Below are positions 45,660 through 57,714 of a stretch of 64,000 bases of DNA, in pieces. The notes under the pieces were generated by a model. That model did not search any database and was not told where the DNA came from. It was given only the letters and a program-made list of their open reading frames with translations. Positions within the stretch are counted from its first letter, which is position 1; each line of letters begins with the position of its first letter. Source of the DNA: Gloeophyllum trabeum ATCC 11539 (lineage: Eukaryota; Basidiomycota; Agaricomycetes; Gloeophyllales; Gloeophyllaceae); contig NW_006920415.1 in the NCBI RefSeq assembly GCF_000344685.1, positions 929,555-993,554 of the forward strand. The letters are read 5' to 3'. Both the position numbers and the translations under genes were made by a program.

Positions 45660-48600
45660 AGATACACACTTGAGACAACTCCAGAATCACAACCTGCTGC
45701 GTTGACAGCGGCCATCGAGCGAACTGAGAATAGACCCATTGCAACTCGACCACTTCAAGTCTGTCATCCATCGACGAGGAATACATAGAGGCCGGATAGT
45801 CCGCTCCTCACTTGGAGAAGAGGTCTTTTGACTTGTCCAGCAGAGGCAGCTGGCGCCTTACAGCAAGCTTCAGATGTCCTTCCTCACCATAAATGTAGTG
45901 GATTGATCCAGGGATGGGTGAAATGGACAGGTCTCCCCGAGGGTAGTACATCACAAGACTGTTCCCTACATGAGACTCTGAGGATGAGTACATGGTTCCA
46001 CCAGACCTCACATGCGCACAAAGTGGCCCTTGTCGCATCTGCATCAGTGCCTGCAGGTCCGACGGGAAGGATTGGATCGGTGTATCATCAAATGTCCCAT
46101 CCTCGTACTTCGAGCTCTTCGAGCCAAAAGCCTGGTCAATGAATTCTTACAATGCTTGATGGCGGGAGGACAATTGGGCCTAGCAATCCAGCATCTTAAA
46201 TTTGCTCCACGTAAGAATGAGTGAACCATTGTGGATTCAATCTCTCCTGCCCAAGTATTGGTTAGATAGTATGCCAACCGGAAACTCAGGACTCACCTGG
46301 TTTATGATTGTGCTGCAACCACTGGACCATTCCCAAGAGCCGCTCAAAGGGAAAAGCCCACCACCAATGTGCCGGTCCAAACAGAAGTAAAAAGTCATAA
46401 ACATGTACTGAAACACGCAGCAGAGGAAATGGGGTGACATGCGGAAACACTGCCAAAAGACCATCGACATAAGCCAAGATATGCTCCAAATATGCTTTTG
46501 CATGTTCCGTAGTCATTGTCCGTAAGCATGCCAAACAGAGGGCACAGACAAGGTGCATAGCACAATTCAACACCAGGCTATACTTCAGACGAATTTCGGC
46601 AGGAGCATGCTCTGATGGGACACCCCATGAAGTGACCAGTGCAATCGGCAGGTAAATCCATGCTATAGTGCGCCATTGGGCAGCTTTGAGAGTGCCGGCG
46701 GCGGCATCCCTGAAGTTCCGAGGGACATAATCGACCCACGAAGGGATTTCAGTATCTCGGATAACATCGCAGAGGTGTTGAAGTACATCGGCAGTGCCCA
46801 CACATACAGCCTCTGCTCGAGTTAAAGGTTTAAGGCGCTATCAGTTTATTAAGCAGCCAGTTAGGCAACCAACCATGAACGGCATACCCATTCCACCAAC
46901 GCAGAAGCATACTGATCACGGGTGACAGTGGACCCAGAGATCGATAGCTTGCAACCAACATCTTTGGAAACAAACCGAAGGGCTTTTAAATGAAGCTGAG
47001 AGAGTCGTCGTCTCAGGGTATTGCGCCAGTCTTCCATCGCATGTTCATCATTTAATTTCTCTTGAGGTATGGGTTCGCGAAGAGCCTTATGGATCCGGGT
47101 GATGGTCGATTTTTCCGTTTCCGTCAAGGGCCCAGCATTGCTATATGTGGTTGTAAAGTCGTAGTCATATGCAGTATCGACCTTGAGCTTCTGAGAAACT
47201 TTGTCTGCAGTAAGACCCGCTGCATCACACACGAAATGCTCTGCCCAGCCTGAGAAAAGCGCATGCATGGGCTCGGGTGCCAATTGTCGAGTGATATTCC
47301 AGTATGGAAGTCACCATAATTCTGACCATCGCACACCATAGTTATCAAAGATGTCCTTCCTTCCATTTTCATTTGTCGCATCTCGCCATTTCATGGCACT
47401 TGCTCGCATCATATGATTGTTAAGCTTTTGCCATGAGTGGTAGTTCTTATCTCCCAGTTTCTCTTTCCCATATAGCAAGCATATAGTGCAGATGTGATGA
47501 GACATATGACTCGCCATTTGAGCTAGACAGCAGGCGCCAGGCAAATCATTCACAACTATCGCAATCGCACTGCGGACTATCCTTGCCAAAGTTTCATTTG
47601 AAGCAGAGCGGGAAAAATGATGGCCACGCATCCAGGAGAATAGGAAAACATTGATTAGAGGACGTATATAATTATTGGGCTCAGTCAGGGAGGGTTCCTT
47701 TGGACCAGGTATGACACCGACGAGGTAGACATTTTCTACCTTGCTCATGCGCTCCACGCTGAGATGACATCGAGATGATAGTGGATGATTTGGTTGGGCT
47801 GCAAAGAGTCATTCCCTCCATTGAGAATCCATCCACATTAAGTGAAAAGCATGCCCAGACCTCGCCACATCGATCGATGAAGAGCTGCTTCTGCTCAGCG
47901 GTTGACGTCGGTCCCTTGAACAACCTCAAAGAATTGGCTTGGAAGGGAGACCTGACAAATTCTGGAGGAAGCTGAGCCGCTGAGGCTAAACCTTCATCGC
48001 ATGTGCTATCTAAAAGTGCTTCTATATCTTCTCGAGCCAGAAGGCCAGCCATATAGTCTTCGTAGTTATGCATAACGAATGGCCTGATTGGTTTCATCTT
48101 CCACTCACCACCAGTGGTGTCTGCTTCAATGAGTGGAGAGCCACACTCCGCATCTGACCCCAGATGCGGCTTGTTCATGCAGAAACTTGGGTAGATAGCG
48201 TCGGATGATCCGCTATGGTACTGAGGCTCATACATTGCATGACAACTAGAACATAAAGCGTATGTTGTAACACACCCATCTAGTTTGAACTTTGAAAGCA
48301 CCATATGAATTGTCTGAGGAATTTGTGAGAGGATCAAGTGCTGTTCTCTTGTCAACCGTCTACCATGCATGGAAAATGCTAGGGAAAGGATAAATGAGAG
48401 CATGGACAGGACGAAGGCCCCAGCATTGCGATTCACTCCAACAATGACGGTGCAAACTACAGCACAGAAGAGTGACACCTGAACCATAACATTGAGCTGA
48501 TCGATGGGTTGGCTATAATGGTCGTCTGGTGTTGATGATACTGGTCAGATTGGCTCCTGAAAGAGTAGCCAATACGTACCACAGTTATATTTGATGGGTC

Positions 48601-49883
48601 CTGCATCATCGGGTACCAATTGTGCAAGTTGTAGCAGGTAGCCATCGAACGTCTGCAGCTGTTGGCAAACCACTTCTTTCCTCTTGTCAACACGTGTCAT
48701 TTGTATAGTGTTGACTTGGCACTGAAGATCTGCCAATTTCTCCTGCATTTCTTTCAGGAGAGCACCAGATAGACATAAGTCCTCATTGCGGAGCGTCTTC
48801 AGACAGTCATCGATTGTCTGGCTAACACCATCCAATTGATGAAGCACCCTCTCTGTCTTGACATGCCGTTCGTTGGGAGGGAGAGAATGGACAGTCTGGG
48901 CTAGCGGTGCAGTTTCGGGGCCCGCCACCATGTCCGATGGCCCAGAATCTCTCATATCGGAGTCAATATATGCTGAGGCTGACAGTGCGGTGTTGGTAAT
49001 GACTTCGACAGCTATTGCCCCTGGAGTACCATCCACTTCCATAGGGTGTTCCTGCTCTTCACTAACAGGCACAGATATTCTGGTGACGAATGGATGAGCG
49101 GACTGGGAGCGGCCTTCATCTGTCGCTGGCCCGTCTGTAAAAATTCCTTGGTATGAAGACGGCTCCTGGCCCTCCATAGAATCATCGGGTCCGAGGGTGA
49201 GTGCACTGAGGTGATCGACCAGAACCTCGGCAATGGTGTTAAATGACAGGTTTGGGGGGGGCAACTTCCGCAGGCAACTCGTCGTCCATCACAGTAGTCA
49301 TAACCAGAGCTGAGCTCACAACGTCTCTCTCAGGTTCAACTGCAGCTGGGCCTGCGACGACTTGAGGAGAGGGATGCTGAATGGGAGGATTGGGATGCTG
49401 CGGTGCTTCAGTGTTGGGAGAAGGATTAGAAATACGGTGTATTTGATGATCTTCCACTGTTTGAGAAACACCATTGGGTGACACCTTGAGACATTCCAAG
49501 CACATACAAACTTCCATTCGGCGATGCACGGTACGGCACTGATGGACAGGAGCAGGTGGTGCAAGGGCTACTTGGTGTGCCCTGAATTGGACTAGAGGCA
49601 ACTTTACCCCCGATGGATTGATGCATACACCATACTGGGCAATGGCAAATGTACTGTTTGCCTGAAGGTGCCATTTGGGAGCTGATGGAGGAATTGGAGC
49701 CACGTGCAACGGAACGGGAAGACACAACAGAGCAGCAGAATCCCTAGACAATGTCGCGGGGAGCACTACCAAGGCCGCACAGACAGGGAGAAACGACGAA
49801 GGTGTGGAACTCCCTAATATGAACCTGAAAGATGTGCATGGGTATGCATGAGTACGGGACACCAGATTACTATATGGAAGCAC
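45660..49883 (-). mobile_element. Transposase gene of tnp2 (Transposase_21, CACTA/EnSpm) type, degenerate
   Basis: On the minus strand a chain of coding blocks matches the order seen in basidiomycete tnp2-family transposases. There is an N-terminal Cys-rich block near 49430 (CMCLECLKVSPNG), a coiled-coil block (49264-48545), CYALCSSCHAMYEP-like zinc-binding sequence near 48240-48270, the DDE-type core near 47810-47280 (FSLNVDGFSMEG, NYIRPLINVFLFSW, and YGVRWSELWWLPYWN), then HALFSGWAEHF, and the C-terminal ESTMVHSFLRGANLR and GNSLVMYYPRGD with MDDRLEVVELQWV near 45765. Introns separate several blocks. A run of eight Cs at 49254-49261 (minus strand) coincides with a frame change between two otherwise collinear blocks. 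No clear TIRs were found, so element borders are unknown. Confidence 0.7.
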
Positions 49884-50024
49884 CTACTCGAGTGTGTCCG
49901 AGCACCTGTTGATGCACCACCGGGAGGGATCCAAAGTAGATGGTCGGCGCAGCCCACCTAAGTACTATTGCGACGTTGGTTTGTTGAAGCCTTCTATCCG
50001 TAGTCTGATGAAACTCCCTGGACA

Positions 50025-50590
50025 ATGATAGTCCGCTGTGCCAACCATCGCCATTCTTGCTAGAGTGTCTTCAATGTTGCCAGCACTCCCCGGACAGGTC
50101 ACAGGAAGTGCAAGAAATCGCCAGTGGGTTGCCACTCCTCGGACAAGTTGCAGGGAGTAGGAGGAATCGCCCAAGTGTGCCACTCCCCGGACAAGTCGCA
50201 GGGAATGAACCCGAGGGACTTGGGATGAGCTGTGCAAGCTGCTCACCAGGGTGAGCACGTGCCGCTCTTCCACGCCTGCACAGCTGCAGTGTGCTGGCGA
50301 ACCTCACCGAGTTCGATGTTCTTTCTCATGCTCCCTGCAACATGTCCGGGGAGCGGCACCCTCTAGATCTGGTGATTTTCTTGTGCTCCCTGCGATTTGT
50401 CTGGGGAGCAGCACCCACTGGCGATTTCTTGTACTTCCTGCAACCTGTCCAGGGAGTGCTGGCAACATCAAAGACAATCTAGCAAGAACGGCGACGGTTC
50501 CACTGGTGATTTCTTCTTCTCCCTGTGACTTGTCTGGGGAGTGCAGGCAGCATTGAAGACACTCCTCTAGCAAGAATGCTCACGGTTGTC
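50025..50590. repeat. Palindromic pair of hairpin minisatellite arrays
   Basis: About three units of a roughly 55-60-bp repeat occur on each side of a spacer near 50255-50310, in opposite orientation. Each unit contains CTCCCTGCAACTTGTCC followed by GGGGAG, itself able to fold (CTCCC/GGGGAG), then CACTGGCGATTTCTTG. Both outer ends carry AACATTGAAGACACT and AGCAAGAATG, so the whole tract reads as one large imperfect palindrome. It lies between the transposase region and the LTR element. Confidence 0.65.
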
Positions 50591-50761
50591 ACAGCGGACG
50601 ACCTCCAGACTATCCTGCCGGTGCCTCGTGCAACATTGTCGAGGTAGTGGCAAATGTCATCCACATTGTCTATATCAGCCGATGCTGTAGGATTAATGTA
50701 TTAGATCCCCTTTGTTACTGTAAAGCCTTTTACATTAAACAGCCTTTACAATTGTCTGTAA

Positions 50762-50978
50762 TGTTGGAATGACAGGATGTGGCGAGCTCGCATAGGCGGC
50801 CCGGAGCGGCCGCTCACACCCTTATCTGATTTTTATCCGATAGTACCTTACCGTAGAGCTCATATATACCTGGGTAGCGTACATTTTGTCCTCACCGCAT
50901 TTGCTCCGTACTACGACACTGTACGCGCAAACGCGCCTTACTTTCGTTTTTGAATCTATTCGCTATAAAAATCTCACA
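50762..50978 (+). repeat. 5' LTR
   Basis: 217 bp, TG...CA, almost identical to 52100-52316. It includes the GC-rich CGGCCCGGAGCGGCCGC palindrome-like core and a CATATATACC stretch that may act as the TATA region. Confidence 0.9.
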
Positions 50979-51186
50979 CAAACGCGGTCATACCAACGTT
51001 TCGACATTCATTTTACTGCCGCCGAGGGCCGAATCTCGCGCCGACGATCTTTTGCGTTCTCGAGGACGCTCGTATTGCCACTGGGGCCGAAGCCAGCTAT
51101 CGAACAGCGATACGCCTGTGCGAAGGGCTCGATATCATTAAACGCTAAGTCACAATCTTATCCTACGATAATCGCTCGCTGCTACG

Positions 51187-51993
51187 ATGTCAGACTCGAA
51201 TGACGGGAATGTGCGTTTCGCGAAGCTCAACGACACGAACTATGCTCAGTGGAGCGTGCGAATGGAGGCCGTTTTGATCCGGAAGGGCCTTTGGGATATG
51301 GTGGCGGTGGACCCCCCGACCGAGGCTGAGGTTGAGAAGGCGGCACCGGCGGATGCGTACGAAGTGAAGAAGGCGAAACGAGGGCCGAAGAAGATGCAGG
51401 AGGCACGGGCCGAGTTGATCCTCGCGGTCGAGGATTCGCAGCTCGCCCACATGCGCTCCCGCGATCCACTCGAGATTTGGGACACGCTTGCGCAGGTGCA
51501 CCGGGCGCGAGGTTTCGCGATGCGTTTGGCGTTGCGGCGCCAGTTCCTTACGGCGATGAAGAAGCCGAAGCAGTCGATGCAGGCGTGGATTGGTGACGTG
51601 AAGGGCCGCGCTTTCCAACTCGAAGACATCGGCGTGACTGTCTCGGACGAAGATATCATCCTTGTGCTTACTATGGACTTACCGGCATCGTTCGAGGCCG
51701 TCGTCATCGCTCTTGACTCCATCCCTAGTGACCAGCTCACCCTCGAGTATGTCATCAGTCGCTTGCTCAATGAAGAAGCCCGCCAGGTTACACCAGCAAC
51801 TACGAGGCCTCGGGTGAAGACCGAGCCGTCTGACGAAGCGCTAGCGGTCACCTTGGTCCGACGCCGCACCCCTTTGGAGGCGATTACCTGCTTCTCGTGC
51901 CAGAAGAAGGGTCACTACCAGGCCGACTGCCCGATGAAGAAGGAAACCGCTGCGCTCATGGTTGAGGAAGACAGCGAGGACGACGCGTGGTGA
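51187..51993 (+). CDS. Gag protein of copia-type retroelement
   Basis: 268 residues, intact. The N-terminal LNDTNYAQWSVRMEAVLIRKGLW is the usual copia Gag opening (DUF4219/UBN2 region). The helical capsid-like part contains EIWDTLAQVHRARG, MRLALRRQFL and MQAWIGDVKGRAFQLEDIG. A CCHC zinc knuckle near residue 237 reads CFSCQKKGHYQADC (C-x2-C-x4-H-x4-C). The tail is acidic (EEDSEDDAW). It forms particles that package RNA in related elements. No frame continues into pol. The capsid region has no stops, so the protein may still be made. Confidence 0.92.
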   Translation: MSDSNDGNVRFAKLNDTNYAQWSVRMEAVLIRKGLWDMVAVDPPTEAEVEKAAPADAYEVKKAKRGPKKMQEARAELILAVEDSQLAHMRSRDPLEIWDTLAQVHRARGFAMRLALRRQFLTAMKKPKQSMQAWIGDVKGRAFQLEDIGVTVSDEDIILVLTMDLPASFEAVVIALDSIPSDQLTLEYVISRLLNEEARQVTPATTRPRVKTEPSDEALAVTLVRRRTPLEAITCFSCQKKGHYQADCPMKKETAALMVEEDSEDDAW

Positions 51994-52099
51994 TTCAGGG
52001 GGTGTATACCTTGAGGGGGTGCTATTCGTATGGACAATATTTCTCTTATTGATATGTTATTTTTCTTCGCTTACTGCCTATGCTTCGCTCGAGGGGGTG

Positions 52100-52316
52100 T
52101 GTTGGAATGACAGGATGTGGCGAGCTCGCATAGGCGGCCCGGAGCGGCCGCTCACACCCTTATCTGATTTTTATCCGATAGTACCTTACCGTAGAGCTCA
52201 TATATACCTGGGTAGCGTACATTTTGTCCTCACCGCGTTTGCTCCGTACTACGACACTGTACGCGCAAACGCACCTTACTTTCGTTTTTGAATCTATTCG
52301 CTATAAAAATCTCACA
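52100..52316 (+). repeat. 3' LTR
   Basis: Direct copy of the 5' LTR; substitutions are seen at CACCGCGTTTG (versus CACCGCATTTG) and AAACGCACC (versus AAACGCGCC). Followed by the duplicated TGTAA. Confidence 0.9.
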
Positions 52317-52319
52317 TGT

Positions 52320-53050
52320 AATGTATTAGATTTCCGAGTACCCTATGCAGTGTCAGGCAGTGCTGCTGAGCTGGAATATGACAGCCCCGGCATCCCTGGC
52401 ATGGAGATCCAAATTGGGATTTGATCTGAGCTGTTGCCAATAATAGGTGGGTAGCCATACCTGGCCTGTAGGGCCCAGAAAAATGCGGGAAAATACGGAA
52501 AAATTACAATATATTTCTTGGGACAGGCATCAGGGTGCCGGAGCTGTACATAGCATGGGAATGTTTCTAGAGTGCCACACATCAGCAATTAGCAGCTCAT
52601 ATAAAATCAGGAAAAATGCACAAACATCTGGGGAAAAATCATGGAACCTGCTGTGGATGATGGCACACATGTGGCATCACTATATTACATCAGCACATGC
52701 CAAATATGGCAGCAATTGATATGGGATACCTCCAGGATCTACATTTCAGCCTCCTTCCATATCAGGGGTTTATTTGTCCTTACTGTCAATGTTGTTACTA
52801 ACGTAGCGGTTAAAACAGTGCATAGGAATTGGGAGTGCTTGTCCTAATCATGTGTAGGTACCATGGGCTGCACATTGCTGTACAAAAATTATTTTCACCG
52901 CCGGCTCTGGGACAGTTTTTCGCATTTTCCCACACTATTGCTATGCCACGTTGCTGGGCATTTGGGGATCTTACTCAGCCCATATAAGGCTACATGTTTG
53001 CATAAGACTCCAAGAGATTCTGAGCAACAGGTGGCTAACTACTGCTTTTG
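52320..53050. other. Non-coding stretch right of the LTR element
   Basis: AT-rich sequence without a convincing gene; frames are short and lack motifs. Confidence 0.4.
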
Positions 53051-53054
53051 GGCA

Positions 53055-53714
53055 TTACTCCTCCTATGGACACCCCATGACTACCACTTGTGTTACTATG
53101 GGTTATAACACACCTCCCTTAGTGTATATTTGCATGTACCATCATGTGTATTATTTTTGGGCCCACCCAGACCACCCTTGGTGACTTGGCACCAGTCATC
53201 CTCAAAAACACCTATATCACACCACCCCGGGACAGCCAATGCACCTATAGTCATGGAAACACCTCTAAACACATTATCAACGATGCCCCCTACAGAGACT
53301 GATATTGGAGTAAAGTATGTACATAGTGTATATTATGTGAGCCTGCACCTTACAACCCTTGTCCAGTGCATCCCTCTTTGCGCCATCATTACCTGTAAAA
53401 GCTGCCATAGTGTATCCACCCTGTCGTACGACAACATCATTCAACCAGCTTCCCGGGCTGGCTACAATCACTGCCACACAACTTGCGACAAGACCGCTGC
53501 CAATGATGCCAACCCATCCCCAGCTGTCTTCGGCGGGAGGGAGTGGTGACGGAATACATTTACATGTCGGCCCATTCATCCACTCATCCAACTCTGCCGC
53601 GTAACGGGTGAGTTGCGATGTCTAGTAGACAGATGAATAGGAAAATCAGGATTGTGGACAAAGTTCCATACCGGAAATGCCGGGCAGAATATCCCGGTGA
53701 GCCCTACAATCTCC
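53055..53714. repeat. Direct repeat flanking the gap, left copy
   Basis: 660 bp essentially identical to 54414-55071. Both copies abut the run of N. The only differences are two single-base indels and one N near the left edge of the other copy, so this is more likely one locus assembled twice than a biological duplication. Confidence 0.85.
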
Positions 53715-54413
53715 NNNNNNNNNNNNNNNNNNNNNNNNNNNNNNNNNNNNNNNNNNNNNNNNNNNNNNNNNNNNNNNNNNNNNNNNNNNNNNNNNNNNNN
53801 NNNNNNNNNNNNNNNNNNNNNNNNNNNNNNNNNNNNNNNNNNNNNNNNNNNNNNNNNNNNNNNNNNNNNNNNNNNNNNNNNNNNNNNNNNNNNNNNNNNN
53901 NNNNNNNNNNNNNNNNNNNNNNNNNNNNNNNNNNNNNNNNNNNNNNNNNNNNNNNNNNNNNNNNNNNNNNNNNNNNNNNNNNNNNNNNNNNNNNNNNNNN
54001 NNNNNNNNNNNNNNNNNNNNNNNNNNNNNNNNNNNNNNNNNNNNNNNNNNNNNNNNNNNNNNNNNNNNNNNNNNNNNNNNNNNNNNNNNNNNNNNNNNNN
54101 NNNNNNNNNNNNNNNNNNNNNNNNNNNNNNNNNNNNNNNNNNNNNNNNNNNNNNNNNNNNNNNNNNNNNNNNNNNNNNNNNNNNNNNNNNNNNNNNNNNN
54201 NNNNNNNNNNNNNNNNNNNNNNNNNNNNNNNNNNNNNNNNNNNNNNNNNNNNNNNNNNNNNNNNNNNNNNNNNNNNNNNNNNNNNNNNNNNNNNNNNNNN
54301 NNNNNNNNNNNNNNNNNNNNNNNNNNNNNNNNNNNNNNNNNNNNNNNNNNNNNNNNNNNNNNNNNNNNNNNNNNNNNNNNNNNNNNNNNNNNNNNNNNNN
54401 NNNNNNNNNNNNN
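53715..54413. other. Assembly gap (699 N)
   Basis: Scaffold gap between two copies of the same 660-bp sequence. Frames drawn across it are artefacts. Confidence 0.98.
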
Positions 54414-55071
54414 TTACTCCTCCTATGGANACCCCATGACTACACTTGTGTTACTATGGGTTATAACACACCTCCCTTAGTGTATATTTGCATGTACCAT
54501 CATGTGTATATTTTTGGGCCCACCCAGACCACCCTTGGTGACTTGGCACCAGTCATCCTCAAAAACACCTATATCACACCACCCCGGGACAGCCAATGCA
54601 CCTATAGTCATGGAAACACCTCTAAACACATTATCAACGATGCCCCCTACAGAGACTGATATTGGAGTAAAGTATGTACATAGTGTATATTATGTGAGCC
54701 TGCACCTTACAACCCTTGTCCAGTGCATCCCTCTTTGCGCCATCATTACCTGTAAAAGCTGCCATAGTGTATCCACCCTGTCGTACGACAACATCATTCA
54801 ACCAGCTTCCCGGGCTGGCTACAATCACTGCCACACAACTTGCGACAAGACCGCTGCCAATGATGCCAACCCATCCCCAGCTGTCTTCGGCGGGAGGGAG
54901 TGGTGACGGAATACATTTACATGTCGGCCCATTCATCCACTCATCCAACTCTGCCGCGTAACGGGTGAGTTGCGATGTCTAGTAGACAGATGAATAGGAA
55001 AATCAGGATTGTGGACAAAGTTCCATACCGGAAATGCCGGGCAGAATATCCCGGTGAGCCCTACAATCTCC
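54414..55071. repeat. Direct repeat flanking the gap, right copy
   Basis: 658 bp matching 53055-53714. Its first 100 bases contain an ambiguous base (54430) and two missing bases, as at a low-quality contig end. Continuous sequence follows to the right. On the minus strand both copies read a hydrophobic segment (WVGIIGSGLVASCVAVIVASP) that may belong to an unrecognised membrane protein extending to about 55223. Confidence 0.85.
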
Positions 55072-55329
55072 CAGAGGTATCCAATGGCGGCAACTATAGC
55101 TCTAAGGACTCGCACCAGACTGCGTATTGCTGCTATTGCCTTGGCCAGGATGGCACTTGTAGACTTCTTTGGCGCCTTGTACCTCCAAAGAGAGATGTAT
55201 GGGTCAGAGCCCTCTGCCCACATTGCACCAGTGATGATGATATTGTCCCCGACGTCTTGTGTCTGCAGACTGGATTAGCAACCTGGACCATCTGTAGACA
55301 AAGTGATGTACCGCGATTGTCTGCCCCGG

Positions 55330-56463
55330 TGATAAGCCTCAGGATTGTCTGACCCCTGAAAACTCGGACTCAGCGCATCGTACAAGCCCTCCGGAGCTTA
55401 TTCGACACAGCGCTCACATGCCTCTAGGCTTCTATGGGCTCTAAAGACTTGCTCTGTTTTAGCTCCGGGCTTCCTAACATCCTTGAGGCGTACACGGACC
55501 CATTCCACGATTTATCTCCGTGAACAGGAGCTCCGGAGCAACTTAACCAATGCAATGTCTAGATGAATTAGCTCCGGGGCCCGCGGGCACTTCTATCGAG
55601 GGGCATCATCCTCATGCCCACCCTCCAGCACTCACTCCCCCTCATTTCCGTCAAGATAGCAAAGGTGCGGACGCATACGAGTCACCATGAGGTCAGCATC
55701 AGTCAGCAAGCGGCCGGAGGTAATTAGCACGTGACCGGCGCATCGCACGGAGTGATGGGACCGCTTGGATCAGGTGGCAGAGCATCAAGGCGACCTCTAG
55801 GGGTTGGGACGAGCAAGTAGGAGTGCAAGGGAGTCGTATGGTGCATGGTATAGCGGCGGCAAGTGCTGAGCAATCCTGTGGGTAGCGGCGGTTATTTGTT
55901 ATTTATCTCCGGATGGTCGCAATGCCATTCCTGTAGTATAAATTGTACAAAGTAGCATACAGAAAAACAAGTTTCGACTTCACCATCTCAGAGAATTAGC
56001 ATTACGATCTCAGCGACCCGAGAAGTTCGAAAGCGTTGAACGTAGCAAATTATAACCGATCCTAGCTTTGCCAATAGGCCTGACTCATCGAGTGAATTAT
56101 CTCCGCCATCGATTCAATTAGCTCCGGTGAGCCTCACATAGCGAAATAAAATTAAACAAGTCTTTCTAGCGTTTCTTACTTCCATGGGCCCGAACCTACA
56201 CTCGGTTCCGTGGTTTGCGACTTTGTTTGCGACTTTCTGGAGATAAATACTCTGGAGCGTCCCTTAGTGTTTGTTTCAGGCGTCAAGGTTTTTGTTTTAT
56301 TTTTCTAGGTCTTCCTACGGACTACCCTACGGTGTCTTACTCCTCCTTTCCCCCTCGAACTATTAAATACCCTTCAGTTGTCTCAGACCACCTTCACCCA
56401 TATCACGGGGTTTAGGTTTATTTCTTTTGGTCCTTGGTGATTGTTGTGTGTCTGTGCATATCA
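55330..56463. repeat. Left arm of the long inverted repeat
   Basis: Inverted partner of 58857-59978. AGCTCCGG-type motifs lie near 55400, 55460, 55530, 55575 and 56122, and TATCTCCG motifs near 55513, 55905 and 56095. Confidence 0.75.
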
Positions 56464-57640
56464 CCGGTCCACCGCTGGAATGGCTGTACTTATCCATGAC
56501 AACTCCAGTCGTACGGTCAAAGACATATATAACCCCGTGGCCGCTACCTCCGATAATCATGGCGTCATTGTTCGCAAAAGCAACCTGCTTCAGCCTGGAC
56601 ACCTTCACTCGATCAGTCGGCAATTTGACAACGTGTCCATCATTCTCAAGGTCCCAATCGTCGAAGCCATCGATACCATTGTCAAGAACATACTGTCGGC
56701 ATTTGTTGCTCACTGCAACTCAGCCCCTAGAGTAGTGGTAAGTACTCAGTCTCATCGGCATTAAATGCATGAAACATTCTGACATCATTATGTTTGTAGT
56801 GCTCCTAGACAAGAGCCTGCCGTCATTGCCTCGCAGTACACATCTTCCAGACACTCAGTCGCACTCTCTTACCATCATAGTTTGAACCCTACCTTTCCTC
56901 ATATATACCAAAGACAAAAATGTCCTTGGTAGTGTTGTCTTTGAATGCAATGCAGATCGGAGTGATCCTGTCAAGGCCAATTGAGAAGACAGAGATTAGC
57001 CTCTCCTCTGCGTCGAAAGTCCATACATGTATGGAACCATCTCTGGCTGCAGACGCTATCCTGCACGTTCCAGCGTCCGCTGCCAGGCCCGCAATCTTAT
57101 ACCCATGGCCCATGCGGTGGGCGCATAATTCCTTAAACTACAGAGCACATTCAGTGATGATCTATGCTTCTGGATTTGGCGTACCTCCATGGAATTCTGC
57201 CTCCAGCAGGCTAGCCATCCTAAGGCAGTGCCGTAGACAAGGGTCTCACCAATCTCCCGCTCCAACCACACAATACTGCTTGTTGGTCCCCGCAGTCCCG
57301 AGGTTAGAGGTGCAGCTATGCACGAATAGTCTCTCAGGCTCCATAAAGCGACACCATGTTCACCTGAATCGGCTGCATTGGTCATCGAGACGCAGTGTAA
57401 GGCATTCCCACGTACCTCCACTGGCCAAAAACTTGGTGGAGGGTGAGATGGCGAGGGCAAAGATTGGGCCGCGCACACCGACTGGTTCCACAAGTTTGAT
57501 AGGTGTAGAAAAGTCCAAAAACTGCGATATCGTGAACATTTCGGTCAAGTCAATAGCTTTGGCCCTCCCCGAGCCCTCCTCTATATACGCCCAAGCTATT
57601 TGTTTTCCACGGCGTGTTCCGTTGCTCCTAGTGAGTTAGG
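56363..57640 (-). CDS. WD40/beta-propeller-like protein inside the long-TIR element
   Basis: Minus-strand blocks read as propeller blades: FALAISPSTKFLASGGTWE near 57430-57470, SGEHGVALWSLRDYSC near 57310, IVWLEREIGETLVYGTALGW near 57230, IAGLAADAGTCRIASAARDG with SIHVWTFDAEERLISVFSIG near 56970-57100, and VAFANNDAMIIGGSGHGVIY with VFDRTTGVVMDKYSHSSGG near 56480-56600. Short introns separate them. Several blades end in the W-x-F/W-D-like signature. The C-terminal end (RNKPKPRDMGEGG) runs into the left inverted repeat. Basidiomycete genomes contain many such WD40-like genes of unknown role linked to repeats. Exact start and junctions are not resolved. Confidence 0.6.
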
Positions 57641-57714
57641 CTCTTGCTAGCCCGCCCCAGTGTTACTTCTGAGGGCATTGTTTTCCTTATGCCATGCATC
57701 AAAACGCGAGGAGC

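Larger units (their letters stand above)
50762..52316 (+). mobile_element. Gag-only LTR retrotransposon (TR-GAG type, copia-like)
   Basis: Two direct 217-bp LTRs (50762-50978 and 52100-52316) start TGTTGGAATG and end ATCTCACA, i.e. TG...CA ends. They differ at only two positions that I can see. The element is flanked by a perfect 5-bp target duplication TGTAA (50757-50761 and 52317-52321). The interior holds a single intact gag frame and no protease, integrase, reverse transcriptase or RNase H. GAGGGGGTG runs just before the 3' LTR are a candidate polypurine tract. The element must be moved by enzymes from an autonomous copia-type relative. Confidence 0.92.

Noticed and set aside
53618..54659. 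Reading frames crossing the 699-N gap
   Set aside because: Same artefact, and the sequence on both sides is the same locus twice.
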